This document shows, in pieces, positions 1-6,859 of a stretch of 64,000 nt of DNA (the stretch's first letter is position 1; every line of letters begins with the position of its first letter). The notes below the pieces were generated by a model. That model was not told the origin of the DNA. It did no database searches and saw only the letters and a program-made list of their open reading frames with translations. The position numbers and the translations under genes are program-made. This stretch comes from Bacteroidota bacterium (lineage in GTDB: Bacteria; Bacteroidota; Bacteroidia; Chitinophagales; LD1), in assembly GCA_018267365.1 (NCBI GenBank), contig JAFDYQ010000004.1:124001-188000 (forward strand), written 5' to 3'.

Positions 1-2
1 TA

Positions 3-1727
3 AATAATCTTGGCTACAAGGTTATTCGCTTTACTAATGAAGAAGTAATAGGGAATATAGACGGCGTTTTAAATGCTATCGCAAAAGAACTGGCCCAAAG
101 GCCGACATTACCCAAAGTGGGTGCCTCTCAAGCCCCCTTTGGGGGTATGGGGGCCAGCAGTTTCCCTGCTGACTTTATAGCAGAAGGTGTGGATCAGACG
201 CGTGGCTGGTTCTTTACGCTCCATGTACTCGGCGTGGCGCTGTTTGACTCCGTGGCATATAAGAACGTCGTATCAAACGGCCTGCTGCTGGATAAGAACG
301 GTGTGAAGATGAGCAAGCGCCTGGGCAATATCGTAGAGCCATTTGAGACGATAGAGAAGTACAGCGCAGATGCCACACGCTGGTATATGATACGCAATAG
401 CGACCCGTGGGATAACCTCAAGTTTGACCTCAAGGGCATAGAAGAGGTGACACGTGCGCACTTCGGCACGCTGTATAACACTTACGGCTTCTTCGCGCTG
501 TATGCCAATATCGATGGCTTCAAGGTAGATCGCAGCAATCTGGTGCCTATGGCCGAGCGTACGGAGCTGGACCGCTGGATCATCTCTAAGCTGCAGTCAC
601 TGGTGAAAGAAGTAACAGGCTACTATGAGGATTATGAGCCGACACGTGCCGCGCGCGCGATAGAGGCATTTGTAGATGCGCACCTGTCAAACTGGTACGT
701 ACGCCTCTCCCGGCGCCGCTTCTGGAAAGGTGACATGAGCCGTGACAAACAGGCAGCCTATGAGACGCTGCACGAGTGCCTATATATAATAGCGCAACTC
801 ATGAGCCCTGTTTCGCCATTCTTCAGCGACTGGCTGTATAGGAACCTCAGCCCCCAAACCCCCAAAGGGGGCTTGAATACAGAAATTTCAGCGGCTGTTA
901 AAGTCCCCTTTGGGGATTTAGGGGCAGGGATAGAATCTGTACACCTGACCCTGCTGGCTCAGGCCAATGAAACTCTCGTAGACAAAGACCTGGAGGAGCG
1001 CATGGAGCTGGCGCAAAAATTCACCTCACTCATACTCTCGCTGCGCAAGAAGGTTCTGATCAAGGTCCGCCAGCCGCTGAGCAAGGTGCTGATACCAGTG
1101 CTCGACCTCAAGATGAAGGAGCAACTCGAGAAAGTAGAAAGCTACATCCTGAGCGAAGTGAACGTAAAGGAGATACAATACGTGACCGACACGGCCGGCA
1201 TAGTGAAGAAGAAGGCCAAGCCAAACTTCAAATCACTGGGCAAGAAAGCCGGCGCTAAGATGAAACTGGTACAGGAAGCGATCGTAGCTTTCTCGCAAGA
1301 AGACATTGCGAAGTTTGACAAGGATAAAGGATATCAGCTCACGATGGATGGCCAGACATTTGACCTGACGGTAGAAGATATAGAGATCATCTCTGAGGAT
1401 ATTCCGGGCTGGCTGGTGGCTAATGACGGCCCACTGACGGTGGCACTGGATGTCAATATCACAGAGGACCTGCGCCACGAAGGAGTGGCGCGTGAGTTTG
1501 TCAATAAGGTGCAGAACATCAGAAAAGACAAAGACTTTCAGGTGCTGGACCGTATACGCGTGTTGGTGGTCAGGGAGCCGTCTCTGGAGGCGGCACTGGC
1601 GCAGTACCATGACTATATAGCCAATGAGATACTGGCCAATAAAATAGAGCTGGTGGATACGCTCTCCGATTTTGATGAAATAGAATTTAATGACTCTACG
1701 CTGAAGGTAAGCGTGCAACTCAACTAA
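3..1727 (+). CDS. ileS: Isoleucyl-tRNA synthetase, 3' part, with in-frame DUF559 tail and repeat insertions
   Basis: Charges tRNA-Ile with isoleucine in the cytoplasm. The reading frame is open from the left edge, so the 5' end lies outside. The first ~35 visible codons (GYKVIRFTNEEV...GVL) match the C-terminal end of DUF559 endonucleases, not IleRS. After a repeat-encoded stretch (QAPFGGMGA) normal IleRS resumes with FPADFIAEG and DQTRGW. The KMSKR signature is at nt 306-320, then the anticodon-binding domain and a DUF5915-type C-terminus. A second foreign stretch (nt 850-925) replaces a surface loop ahead of ESVHLTLL. The frame is intact throughout, so a working enzyme with inserts is likely, not a pseudogene. 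lspA follows 2 bp after the stop. That the DUF559 part is an insertion inside IleRS is inferred from the continuous frame. Confidence 0.93.
   Translation, partial: NNLGYKVIRFTNEEVIGNIDGVLNAIAKELAQRPTLPKVGASQAPFGGMGASSFPADFIAEGVDQTRGWFFTLHVLGVALFDSVAYKNVVSNGLLLDKNGVKMSKRLGNIVEPFETIEKYSADATRWYMIRNSDPWDNLKFDLKGIEEVTRAHFGTLYNTYGFFALYANIDGFKVDRSNLVPMAERTELDRWIISKLQSLVKEVTGYYEDYEPTRAARAIEAFVDAHLSNWYVRLSRRRFWKGDMSRDKQAAYETLHECLYIIAQLMSPVSPFFSDWLYRNLSPQTPKGGLNTEISAAVKVPFGDLGAGIESVHLTLLAQANETLVDKDLEERMELAQKFTSLILSLRKKVLIKVRQPLSKVLIPVLDLKMKEQLEKVESYILSEVNVKEIQYVTDTAGIVKKKAKPNFKSLGKKAGAKMKLVQEAIVAFSQEDIAKFDKDKGYQLTMDGQTFDLTVEDIEIISEDIPGWLVANDGPLTVALDVNITEDLRHEGVAREFVNKVQNIRKDKDFQVLDRIRVLVVREPSLEAALAQYHDYIANEILANKIELVDTLSDFDEIEFNDSTLKVSVQLN
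130..154 (+). repeat. 25-bp GC-rich repeat, copy 1 (right flank of DUF559 insert)
   Basis: Begins AAGCCCCCTTT and ends GGGGGC. It differs at 1 of 25 positions from the reverse complement of the copy at 850-874 and lies at the junction between the DUF559 tail and resumed IleRS sequence. It is translated in frame as part of QAPFGGMGA. The matching left copy would lie outside the window. Confidence 0.85.
850..874 (-). repeat. 25-bp GC-rich repeat, copy 2 (left arm of 76-bp insert)
   Basis: Inverted orientation relative to copy 1 (24/25 identity). With copy 3 (901-925) it brackets 26 bp of unrelated sequence. Together they form a 76-bp inverted-repeat insert inside the ileS anticodon-binding region, translated in frame as SPQTPKGGL and onward. 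Confidence 0.85.
901..925 (+). repeat. 25-bp GC-rich repeat, copy 3 (right arm of 76-bp insert)
   Basis: Matches the reverse complement of copy 2 at 22 of 25 positions. The frame codes KVPFGDLGAG before IleRS resumes with ESVHLTLL. It has the same orientation as copy 1. Confidence 0.83.
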
Positions 1728-1729
1728 GA

Positions 1730-2437
1730 ATGAACAAGACCACAAGAAACGCTATCATCATTGTTTTTCTCATTGTCTTTCTGGATCAGCTCATCAAGCT
1801 GGTGATCAAAACGCATATGATAGAAGGGGAAGAGATACTCGTAGCAGGGCGCTGGTTTCGCCTCCACTTCATAGAGAACTCCGGCATGGCATTCAGCATG
1901 GAGCTGCCTTCTCAGTATGGCAAGCTGCTGCTGTCTCTATTCCGCCTGGTGGCTATCGGATTTATCATCTATATGCTGCGCAGCCTGATCAAAGAAAAAT
2001 ATCATCCGGGCCTGATCTATAGCGGCGCTATGATTCTGGCAGGTGCTATAGGCAATATGGTAGATAGTGCGTTTTATGGGATGATATTCACCGATAGTGT
2101 GGGACGCGTGGCTGAGGTATTTCCCAAAGGGGGAGGCTATGCAGGCTTTTTGAGAGGTAATGTGGTAGACATGCTGTGGTTTCCTATAGTGCACGGCGTA
2201 TTTCCTGATTGGTTTCCTATCTGGAAGGGCGAATTTTACGAGTTCTTTCGTCCCATCTTCAATATAGCAGATGCAGCTATCACTATAGGCGTAGCTATCA
2301 TCATTATCTTTCATCGTACCTTTTTCCAGCATCCTGTGGCAGAGGGCGAGACAGGTGAGTATGTCACGGCAGGAGTCTCTACTCCTGATGTGACGGGCCC
2401 CGACGCAGAGGGTCACATCTCTGCAGCGACCGAGTGA
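1730..2437 (+). CDS. lspA: Lipoprotein signal peptidase (signal peptidase II)
   Basis: Inner-membrane aspartyl protease that removes signal peptides from diacylglyceryl-modified prolipoproteins. There are four hydrophobic segments (about 8-25, 65-85, 95-110 and 180-195). The catalytic aspartates sit in GNVVD (D147) and FNIAD (D181), and the family motif FIENSGMAFS is at 48-57. At 235 residues it is longer than proteobacterial LspA, as is usual in Bacteroidota, with an extra periplasmic segment around 112-145 and a polar C-terminal tail. It starts 2 bp after ileS, so the pair is probably co-transcribed, a common ileS-lspA arrangement. Clients are visible in the window: the lipocalin-like lipoproteins, LemA and the element-borne lipoprotein. 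Confidence 0.93.
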   Translation: MNKTTRNAIIIVFLIVFLDQLIKLVIKTHMIEGEEILVAGRWFRLHFIENSGMAFSMELPSQYGKLLLSLFRLVAIGFIIYMLRSLIKEKYHPGLIYSGAMILAGAIGNMVDSAFYGMIFTDSVGRVAEVFPKGGGYAGFLRGNVVDMLWFPIVHGVFPDWFPIWKGEFYEFFRPIFNIADAAITIGVAIIIIFHRTFFQHPVAEGETGEYVTAGVSTPDVTGPDAEGHISAATE

Positions 2438-2451
2438 GCTATGGCCGGCGG

Positions 2452-3162
2452 TCAGATGCCTACAAATCCGCGTACAAAGTCAGCCATTTTAGCATTGTGC
2501 GCCTGATCAGCCATAAACTTATTGATGTCTACTACCTGGTATTCTTTAGGAACATCAAAGAGTCTGGTATCAGGTTCTATTTTGACCGGTGTCATGGCCA
2601 TCGTAGATGTCCGCGAGGTTTTTCGATTAGTTACTTTACCCTTTAATATTGCATTGTTGCCATCTTCTGCAGATCCCCAAAAGCCGGCCAGCCTCAGTAC
2701 CGGGATCAGGCGCTGCATATTGATATGTAGGTCTGCGGTCATGATCTCATAGGAGAAGCTATCAGCGATAGCCTTTTTGACAGCGGCCGTCTGCTCACCT
2801 ATTTTCTCCGTCGCACCGGTATTGCGGTAGGCCTGCGTATTATGTACTTTGTAGCCGGGTAGGTAGTTATTCTTTTCATACAGCGGGAGCACTTTGTCTA
2901 TATCAAATATGACGGCAGTCTTATTGCCCTGGTCATTCAGACAGGTGAGGCTATGGTTAGTGACATCCAGTATATAGCCGCTGTATTTGGCCCCGCCCGA
3001 TATCTTGCGGATGTAGTATTTATTGTCTTTGATAAAGACCTCTGTGTTATTCTGGCGGCCATTCTCATCCTTATACTCGGTACGCAGCGCTCCGGTATAC
3101 CCTTGTGCAAAGGCTATAGATAGTGCCAATAGGAGAGGGGTCAATGCAAGGATCTTCTTCAT
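2452..3162 (-). CDS. DUF4412-like secreted protein
   Basis: 236 residues with an N-terminal signal peptide (MKKILALTPLLLALSIAFAQ). The body resembles DUF4412 proteins: a beta-rich periplasmic domain with motifs of the kind FIKDNKYYIR and YILDVTNHSLTCLN, and a C-terminal KIEPDTRLFDVPKEYQVVD strand typical of the family. No function is known. The start at 3162 was chosen because the signal peptide begins there and its ATG overlaps the TGA of the upstream kinase gene (ATGA). Upstream codons in this frame are out-of-frame reads of the kinase. Convergent with lspA, 14 bp apart. Confidence 0.75.
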   Translation of the reverse strand: MKKILALTPLLLALSIAFAQGYTGALRTEYKDENGRQNNTEVFIKDNKYYIRKISGGAKYSGYILDVTNHSLTCLNDQGNKTAVIFDIDKVLPLYEKNNYLPGYKVHNTQAYRNTGATEKIGEQTAAVKKAIADSFSYEIMTADLHINMQRLIPVLRLAGFWGSAEDGNNAILKGKVTNRKTSRTSTMAMTPVKIEPDTRLFDVPKEYQVVDINKFMADQAHNAKMADFVRGFVGI

Positions 3163-3527
3163 ATAAATGGTAAATGTTTTGCGAAGATAAGGAAAGCGAT
3201 GAGTGCTGCAGCTATAGCGGTGACCAGTACAGCCCCGGCGGCCATGTCTTTTATTTTGCCGGCGAGGTGATGATGGCCGGGTGAGATAAAGTTGACCAGG
3301 TCCTCTATGGCAGAGTTGAACAGCTCGGCGCAGAGCACCATGCCAAAGCAGAGTATGATCCAGCACCACTCCTGCACCGAGATGTGCCAATACCAGCCGG
3401 CGATGCACACACATAGGATTGCGAGCCAGTGTATCTTGATATTGAGCTGCTCCCGCGTGGCTATGACTATGCCCTGCCAGGCATAGCCGAAGCTTTTGAG
3501 GAGTTTGATGGCTTTCTGATATATCAC
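3159..3527 (-). CDS. dgkA: Diacylglycerol/undecaprenol kinase family protein (DgkA-like)
   Basis: Small integral membrane lipid kinase that phosphorylates diacylglycerol or undecaprenol at the cytoplasmic membrane. At 122 residues it has the family length, three TM helices (about 33-50, 53-70 and 98-115) and the signature E-x-NSAIEDLV followed by HHLAGKIKDMAAGAV, which carries the catalytic and Mg-ATP residues. In Bacteroidota this subfamily is usually assigned to undecaprenol recycling. It overlaps its upstream glycosyltransferase gene by 4 bp and its downstream DUF4412 gene by 4 bp, so the three are probably translationally coupled. The exact lipid substrate cannot be read from the sequence. 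Confidence 0.87.
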   Translation of the reverse strand: MIYQKAIKLLKSFGYAWQGIVIATREQLNIKIHWLAILCVCIAGWYWHISVQEWCWIILCFGMVLCAELFNSAIEDLVNFISPGHHHLAGKIKDMAAGAVLVTAIAAALIAFLIFAKHLPFI

Positions 3528-4606
3528 TTCAATACTTTGCGTATGACGTCGGTCAGGACATCGTTTTCATAATTGGCGTTGCGAAATCCGCTATACAGTT
3601 TCACTTTGCTCAGCACACGGTCCAGCTGAAAATCACGCTGCTCACGGTATGGCGCTATGCCTTTTTTCTCCAGCTCGCGTGCCAGGTATATCTGCTCGGT
3701 CTGGCCGGGAGTGGGTACAAATATCGCGCTTTTGCCCAGCCGTGCCAGGTCCATGATCGTACTATATCCCGAGCGGCACACCACGAGCGCAGCCTGCTGC
3801 AGGGCCAGATTGAGCTGCTCAGAGTCCAGGTAGTCTACCTCGCTGCGCCGACCCTGCACTTTGATCTCGTTGCTTCCATTAGGTTTGCCACGCACCAGCA
3901 GCGAGGTGCCGGGGTAGTCCTGCAGCTGAGACCGCAGTATATCTTCCAATCTGGTCCGCTGCGGCTCAGGACCAGAAATAAGGGCCATAATATCATACCG
4001 CTGCTGCACACCTGAGATCTCATGCATACGTGATAGCTGGCCGATATAGCGGCGGTCTACTGATCCCGAGGCAGAGAGCGCACCGGTGAGATTTCTGCCA
4101 TCTTTGAAATCAGGTACCCATACCCTGTAGAAATGCTTGATCTGCTGCCGATTGTAGTAATTGACAAAGCTGCCCAGAAAGTCCAGCATATCAGGCATCT
4201 GAATAGTGAGCTGGTGGGTGATCAGTATGCTGCGCACGCGTCGCGAGTAGCAGCCATACCTATTATCACTGATCACGATGTCTATACGCTGCTCACGTAC
4301 CAGTCGCTCTATCATGATATGCTCCTGCCGTATGGCCCTGGAGAATTTAGGGATCTGTAACAGCAGCTTGGGCAGCATGCCGCTCTCGCCACTCTGATAG
4401 ACAGGATCATAGGCCGGCAGGTCGCAGTACTCCACATCGGGAAATTCTCTCCTGAGCATAGCCAGTGCGTCTCCATCACTGGCCAGGCAGACTGTCTGCC
4501 CATAGCTGCGGAGCAGGCGGATGATGGGGATCATGCGGCTGGCATGGCCTATGCCCCAGTTTAGCACACAGATGAGAAACCTTTTATGCTTGATATTTTC
4601 TTCCAA
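3524..4606 (-). CDS. Glycosyltransferase, MurG/GT28-like fold
   Basis: 360 residues. The N-terminal half opens with FLICVLNWGIGHASRMIPII, the glycine-rich loop with GH typical of GT-B enzymes processing UDP- or lipid-linked sugars. The C-terminal half carries ALVVCRSGYSTIMDLARLG and FVPTPGQTEQIYLARELEKKG, the nucleotide-sugar binding signature of the GT28 C-terminal domain. It probably transfers a sugar to a lipid or glycan acceptor at the cytoplasmic membrane. First gene of the coupled set with dgkA and the DUF4412 gene. The acceptor is unknown. Confidence 0.8.
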   Translation of the reverse strand: MEENIKHKRFLICVLNWGIGHASRMIPIIRLLRSYGQTVCLASDGDALAMLRREFPDVEYCDLPAYDPVYQSGESGMLPKLLLQIPKFSRAIRQEHIMIERLVREQRIDIVISDNRYGCYSRRVRSILITHQLTIQMPDMLDFLGSFVNYYNRQQIKHFYRVWVPDFKDGRNLTGALSASGSVDRRYIGQLSRMHEISGVQQRYDIMALISGPEPQRTRLEDILRSQLQDYPGTSLLVRGKPNGSNEIKVQGRRSEVDYLDSEQLNLALQQAALVVCRSGYSTIMDLARLGKSAIFVPTPGQTEQIYLARELEKKGIAPYREQRDFQLDRVLSKVKLYSGFRNANYENDVLTDVIRKVLK

Positions 4607-4676
4607 GGATAATTAAATTTGCCGGAGCGCGTTTTGCTATAGGCGTGCTAAGGTAACTAAAACCCATCTTTACTTT

Positions 4677-4820
4677 ATGTCTGTTGCTCGTTTTTGCCTC
4701 CGATCTGTGATAGTCGCTACCATAGCTATCCTGCTGGCTACCACCTGCACGGTGAGTACCGGCTGCGCCGCCAATAAGTGCGATTGCCCGAAGTTTGGCG
4801 GGCATAGGCTGAAGCACTGA
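4677..4820 (+). CDS. Small Cys-rich putative lipoprotein (47 aa)
   Basis: An open frame of 47 codons from ATG 4677 to TGA. Residues 9-24 are hydrophobic (VIVATIAILLATT), followed by cysteines, including TGC at a lipobox-like position. The tail is polar and basic: NKCDCPKFGGHRLKH. The CDCP...GH tail resembles that of small Bacteroidota lipoproteins or metal-binding peptides, but no named family is claimed. It lies between the divergent glycosyltransferase gene and feoA and reads in the same direction as feoA. It could be a real short gene or chance. The hydrophobic segment followed by a Cys-dense tail argues for a gene. Confidence 0.5.
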   Translation: MSVARFCLRSVIVATIAILLATTCTVSTGCAANKCDCPKFGGHRLKH

Positions 4821-4842
4821 TCACCAGGTGGATAACTGCCTA

Positions 4843-4873
4843 TTGACAAAAGTATGTCCGGCAGCTATCTTGC
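4843..4873 (+). promoter_or_regulatory. Putative Bacteroidota promoter for feoA
   Basis: TTG at 4843-4845 and TATCTTGC at 4866-4873 are separated by 20 bp. This fits the Bacteroidota sigma-A pattern of a -33 TTG and a -7 TAnnTTTG (one mismatch). It is 36 bp upstream of the feoA ATG. Confidence 0.45.
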
Positions 4874-4908
4874 TAGTGTTAGAACCCCTTACCATTAAGC
4901 TGCTAGAC

Positions 4909-5154
4909 ATGAGACCCTTATCCGACCTGCTCCGTGGGGAGTTTGGCTATATCGTAGACCTGACAGACAAAAACCTGATAGCACAGCTATTTGAGGCTGG
5001 GTGTTTCCCGGGAGATCTGATCAGAGTGATAGACAATGATCCCGAACGTAATTTTATGACCTTTCGGCTGCGTCGGCAGGTATTTCACCTGGACCGGGCC
5101 AAGGCCAGTACTATCCTGACCAATCCTGTGAGCTATTACTTCTGTCTGAACTGA
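4909..5154 (+). CDS. feoA: FeoA-family ferrous iron transport accessory protein
   Basis: 81 residues, the usual FeoA length, with an SH3-like beta-barrel. The opening MRPLSDLLRGEFGYIVDL and the central LFEAGCFPGDLIRVIDN correspond to the family pattern L..L..G..G.I..........L...G..PG..I.V. FeoA is a cytosolic partner of the FeoB GTPase in Fe(II) uptake. No feoB is present nearby, so this copy may act with a distant feoB or be a stand-alone FeoA-domain protein. The start at 4909 gives the family length. The in-frame ATG at 4828 would add 27 residues and sits over the promoter. Confidence 0.75.
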   Translation: MRPLSDLLRGEFGYIVDLTDKNLIAQLFEAGCFPGDLIRVIDNDPERNFMTFRLRRQVFHLDRAKASTILTNPVSYYFCLN

Positions 5155-5228
5155 AGGCATATTTTTATTCCTTTTCCGGTATCTATTGTTTCATCATTTG
5201 CGTATGCATACAGGTGCATGCTGCGATT

Positions 5229-5258
5229 TTGACAGTTATGGGATAATTGCAATCTTGC
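5229..5258 (+). promoter_or_regulatory. Putative promoter for the asparaginase-like gene
   Basis: TTG at 5229-5231 and AATCTTGC at 5251-5258 with 19 bp between them fit the Bacteroidota -33/-7 layout, with mismatches in the -7 box. The ATG is 21 bp downstream. Confidence 0.35.
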
Positions 5259-5278
5259 GGCGCTTACACACATGTACT

Positions 5279-5770
5279 ATGGCTATCAAGATATTTATCA
5301 CCGGGGGGACGTTTGACAAGGAATATGATGAGATCCACGGCAAGCTTTACTTTAAAAACACGCACCTGCAGGAGATACTCGAGCTGGGCAGATGTGAGCT
5401 GGAGGTGAATATGCGGACTCTGATGATGGTGGATAGCCTGGATATGACCGATCAGGATCGCGACCTGATAGTCAATACCTGCCGCAACTGTGAGGAGCGC
5501 AATATAGTGATCACACACGGTACGGATACTATGGCTGTCACAGCCCGAGCGCTAGGGCAGGCCATCCAAGACAAGACTATTGTCCTGACGGGTGCCATCA
5601 TTCCTTACAAATTTGGCAGCTCAGACGGCCTATTCAATCTGGGTACCGCGCTGGCATTTGTCCAGTCGCTGCCACCCGGTGTCTATGTAGCTATGAATGG
5701 TAAATGCTTCACCTGGGATAATGTGAGGAAAAACAAAAGCAATGGAACTTTTGAGGAAGTCGGGCAATGA
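5279..5770 (+). CDS. Short asparaginase-fold protein (N-terminal domain only)
   Basis: 163 residues, half the length of type I/II L-asparaginases. It contains the first catalytic threonine motif TGGTFDKEY (residues 8-16) and the second motif THGTDTM with the TD pair, followed by IVLTGAIIPY. It lacks the C-terminal asparaginase domain. Single-domain homologues of this kind are common in Bacteroidota and Proteobacteria, so this is probably a natural short form, not a truncation. Hydrolysis of asparagine or a related amide is possible but unproven. The start at 5279 gives a family-like N-terminus right at the first beta strand (MAIKIFITGG). Confidence 0.8.
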   Translation: MAIKIFITGGTFDKEYDEIHGKLYFKNTHLQEILELGRCELEVNMRTLMMVDSLDMTDQDRDLIVNTCRNCEERNIVITHGTDTMAVTARALGQAIQDKTIVLTGAIIPYKFGSSDGLFNLGTALAFVQSLPPGVYVAMNGKCFTWDNVRKNKSNGTFEEVGQ

Positions 5771-5843
5771 GTTATATTTACCCGTAAGCAAGGGCTATTT
5801 ACAATTTTTGAAATATCTTAGCTAAATCAACATAAAATCAAGG

Positions 5844-6227
5844 ATGAAGAAGGCATTTTGGATACTAGCCGGGGCAATGCTGCTAATCGGCTGCTCTCAT
5901 CAGACAGAGTATGTCAATGACCTGACAGGCAAATGGTTTATCTACAAGATAACCCGTGAGAGCATAGACCAGACGCATCTGGTAAATGATTCTTTCCAGA
6001 ACTATAGTATCACCTTTACGGCTGATGGCAAGTATCTGGAGATGAATCCACAGGGTGCGGATTCTAATCTACGGACAGGTACCTGGGCATTTCAAAACAG
6101 CTATGGACAGCTGGTGCTGACAGATACCGCTAAAAAGGCTACCACGTATACAATATTTAACCTGACCGGCAATCACGTAGAGCTACTCAAGGACAAAGAA
6201 GATCGCTACTTTAGGAAGTTTCAATAA
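5844..6227 (+). CDS. Lipocalin-like lipoprotein
   Basis: 127 residues. Signal peptide with lipobox LIGC (Cys17). Then LTGKWFIYKITRE, a beta-rich body and TADGKYLEM / GTWAFQNSYGQLVLTD, the layout of Bacteroidota lipocalin-like (DUF5004/DUF4923-type) lipoproteins in which a GxW strand opens the barrel. Probably anchored in the periplasm or outer membrane after LspA processing. Ligand unknown. A second gene of the same architecture follows 21 bp downstream. Confidence 0.7.
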   Translation: MKKAFWILAGAMLLIGCSHQTEYVNDLTGKWFIYKITRESIDQTHLVNDSFQNYSITFTADGKYLEMNPQGADSNLRTGTWAFQNSYGQLVLTDTAKKATTYTIFNLTGNHVELLKDKEDRYFRKFQ

Positions 6228-6248
6228 TAGCCACCATAGCTGACAAGA

Positions 6249-6731
6249 ATGAAAAAAACAATGGTCATCCTCTCTCTGGCACTCTCCATAGCTATCATGG
6301 GCTGCAATGAGAAAAAACTGGTGAGCGATATCACCGGAGATTGGCATATGTCTAAGTATATGGTAGATGGCAGGGACAAAACGCTTGGTTTTGACACCAC
6401 TCATACGGGGTTCAAATGGCGATTTACAAGTGATGGCAAATACTATAAGTCATGGACGGAAACCCACATAGGGCAGGTCTATACGGTAGATAGTATACAG
6501 CACTATGACTCTACCAGTATGACGCTGGTTTTTGACAGTACGATCACTACCAGTGCTATTGTACCATTTGTATACCATAGTGAGGTGCGGGGAGCCTGGG
6601 TCCTGATCAATGGTAATAAATATCTGCAGACCAATGACTCACTGGATGCAGTGCAGTACGAAATAAAAGATCACTCTACCAAAAACCTGCACTTGTACAG
6701 CGGCAGTGAGGACATCTACCTGGCGCAATAA
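6249..6731 (+). CDS. Lipocalin-like lipoprotein
   Basis: 160 residues. Signal peptide with lipobox IMGC (Cys19), then DITGDWHMSKYMVDG and FTSDGKYYKSWTE, giving the same G-x-W opening strand and DGKYY hairpin as the gene upstream. The two look like diverged tandem paralogues. The 3' end is followed by a strong intrinsic terminator. No ligand or partner can be deduced. Confidence 0.7.
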   Translation: MKKTMVILSLALSIAIMGCNEKKLVSDITGDWHMSKYMVDGRDKTLGFDTTHTGFKWRFTSDGKYYKSWTETHIGQVYTVDSIQHYDSTSMTLVFDSTITTSAIVPFVYHSEVRGAWVLINGNKYLQTNDSLDAVQYEIKDHSTKNLHLYSGSEDIYLAQ

Positions 6732-6736
6732 TTTTT

Positions 6737-6762
6737 TTGTAATCAAAATATTGCTATCTTAG
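6737..6762 (+). promoter_or_regulatory. Possible promoter upstream of the multi-TM gene
   Basis: TTG at 6737-6739 and TATCTTAG at 6755-6762 resemble the -33 and -7 boxes, but only 15 bp separate them and the -7 box has one mismatch. A terminator lies between this site and the gene, so any transcript would be short or attenuated. Confidence 0.25.
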
Positions 6763-6770
6763 CAGTACGT

Positions 6771-6821
6771 TTTCATAGGTTCAAAAGTGGTCGCTACCGA
6801 AAGGTGCGGCCATTTTTTTTT
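6771..6821 (+). terminator. Intrinsic terminator with TTTCATAGGTTCA leader
   Basis: TTTCATAGGTTCA (6771-6783) is followed by a stem (6787-6797 with 6802-6812) capped by a GAAA loop and a run of nine T. The same leader, stem and loop design recurs at 47803-47846. Confidence 0.75.
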
Positions 6822-6859
6822 ATCATTGTGTAGCGCAATAGGTCCTGCGTCATACCATC

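Noticed and set aside
117..1727. ileS starting at GTG 117
   Set aside because: The frame is open upstream to the window edge and the GTG lies inside the DUF559-repeat junction, so it is not the true start.
3163..3414. Long N-terminal extension of the DUF4412 protein
   Set aside because: Overlaps the kinase gene out of frame; the signal peptide begins at 3162.
5279..5770. Asparaginase gene considered truncated
   Set aside because: Single-domain homologues of this length are common, and both active-site motifs are present.
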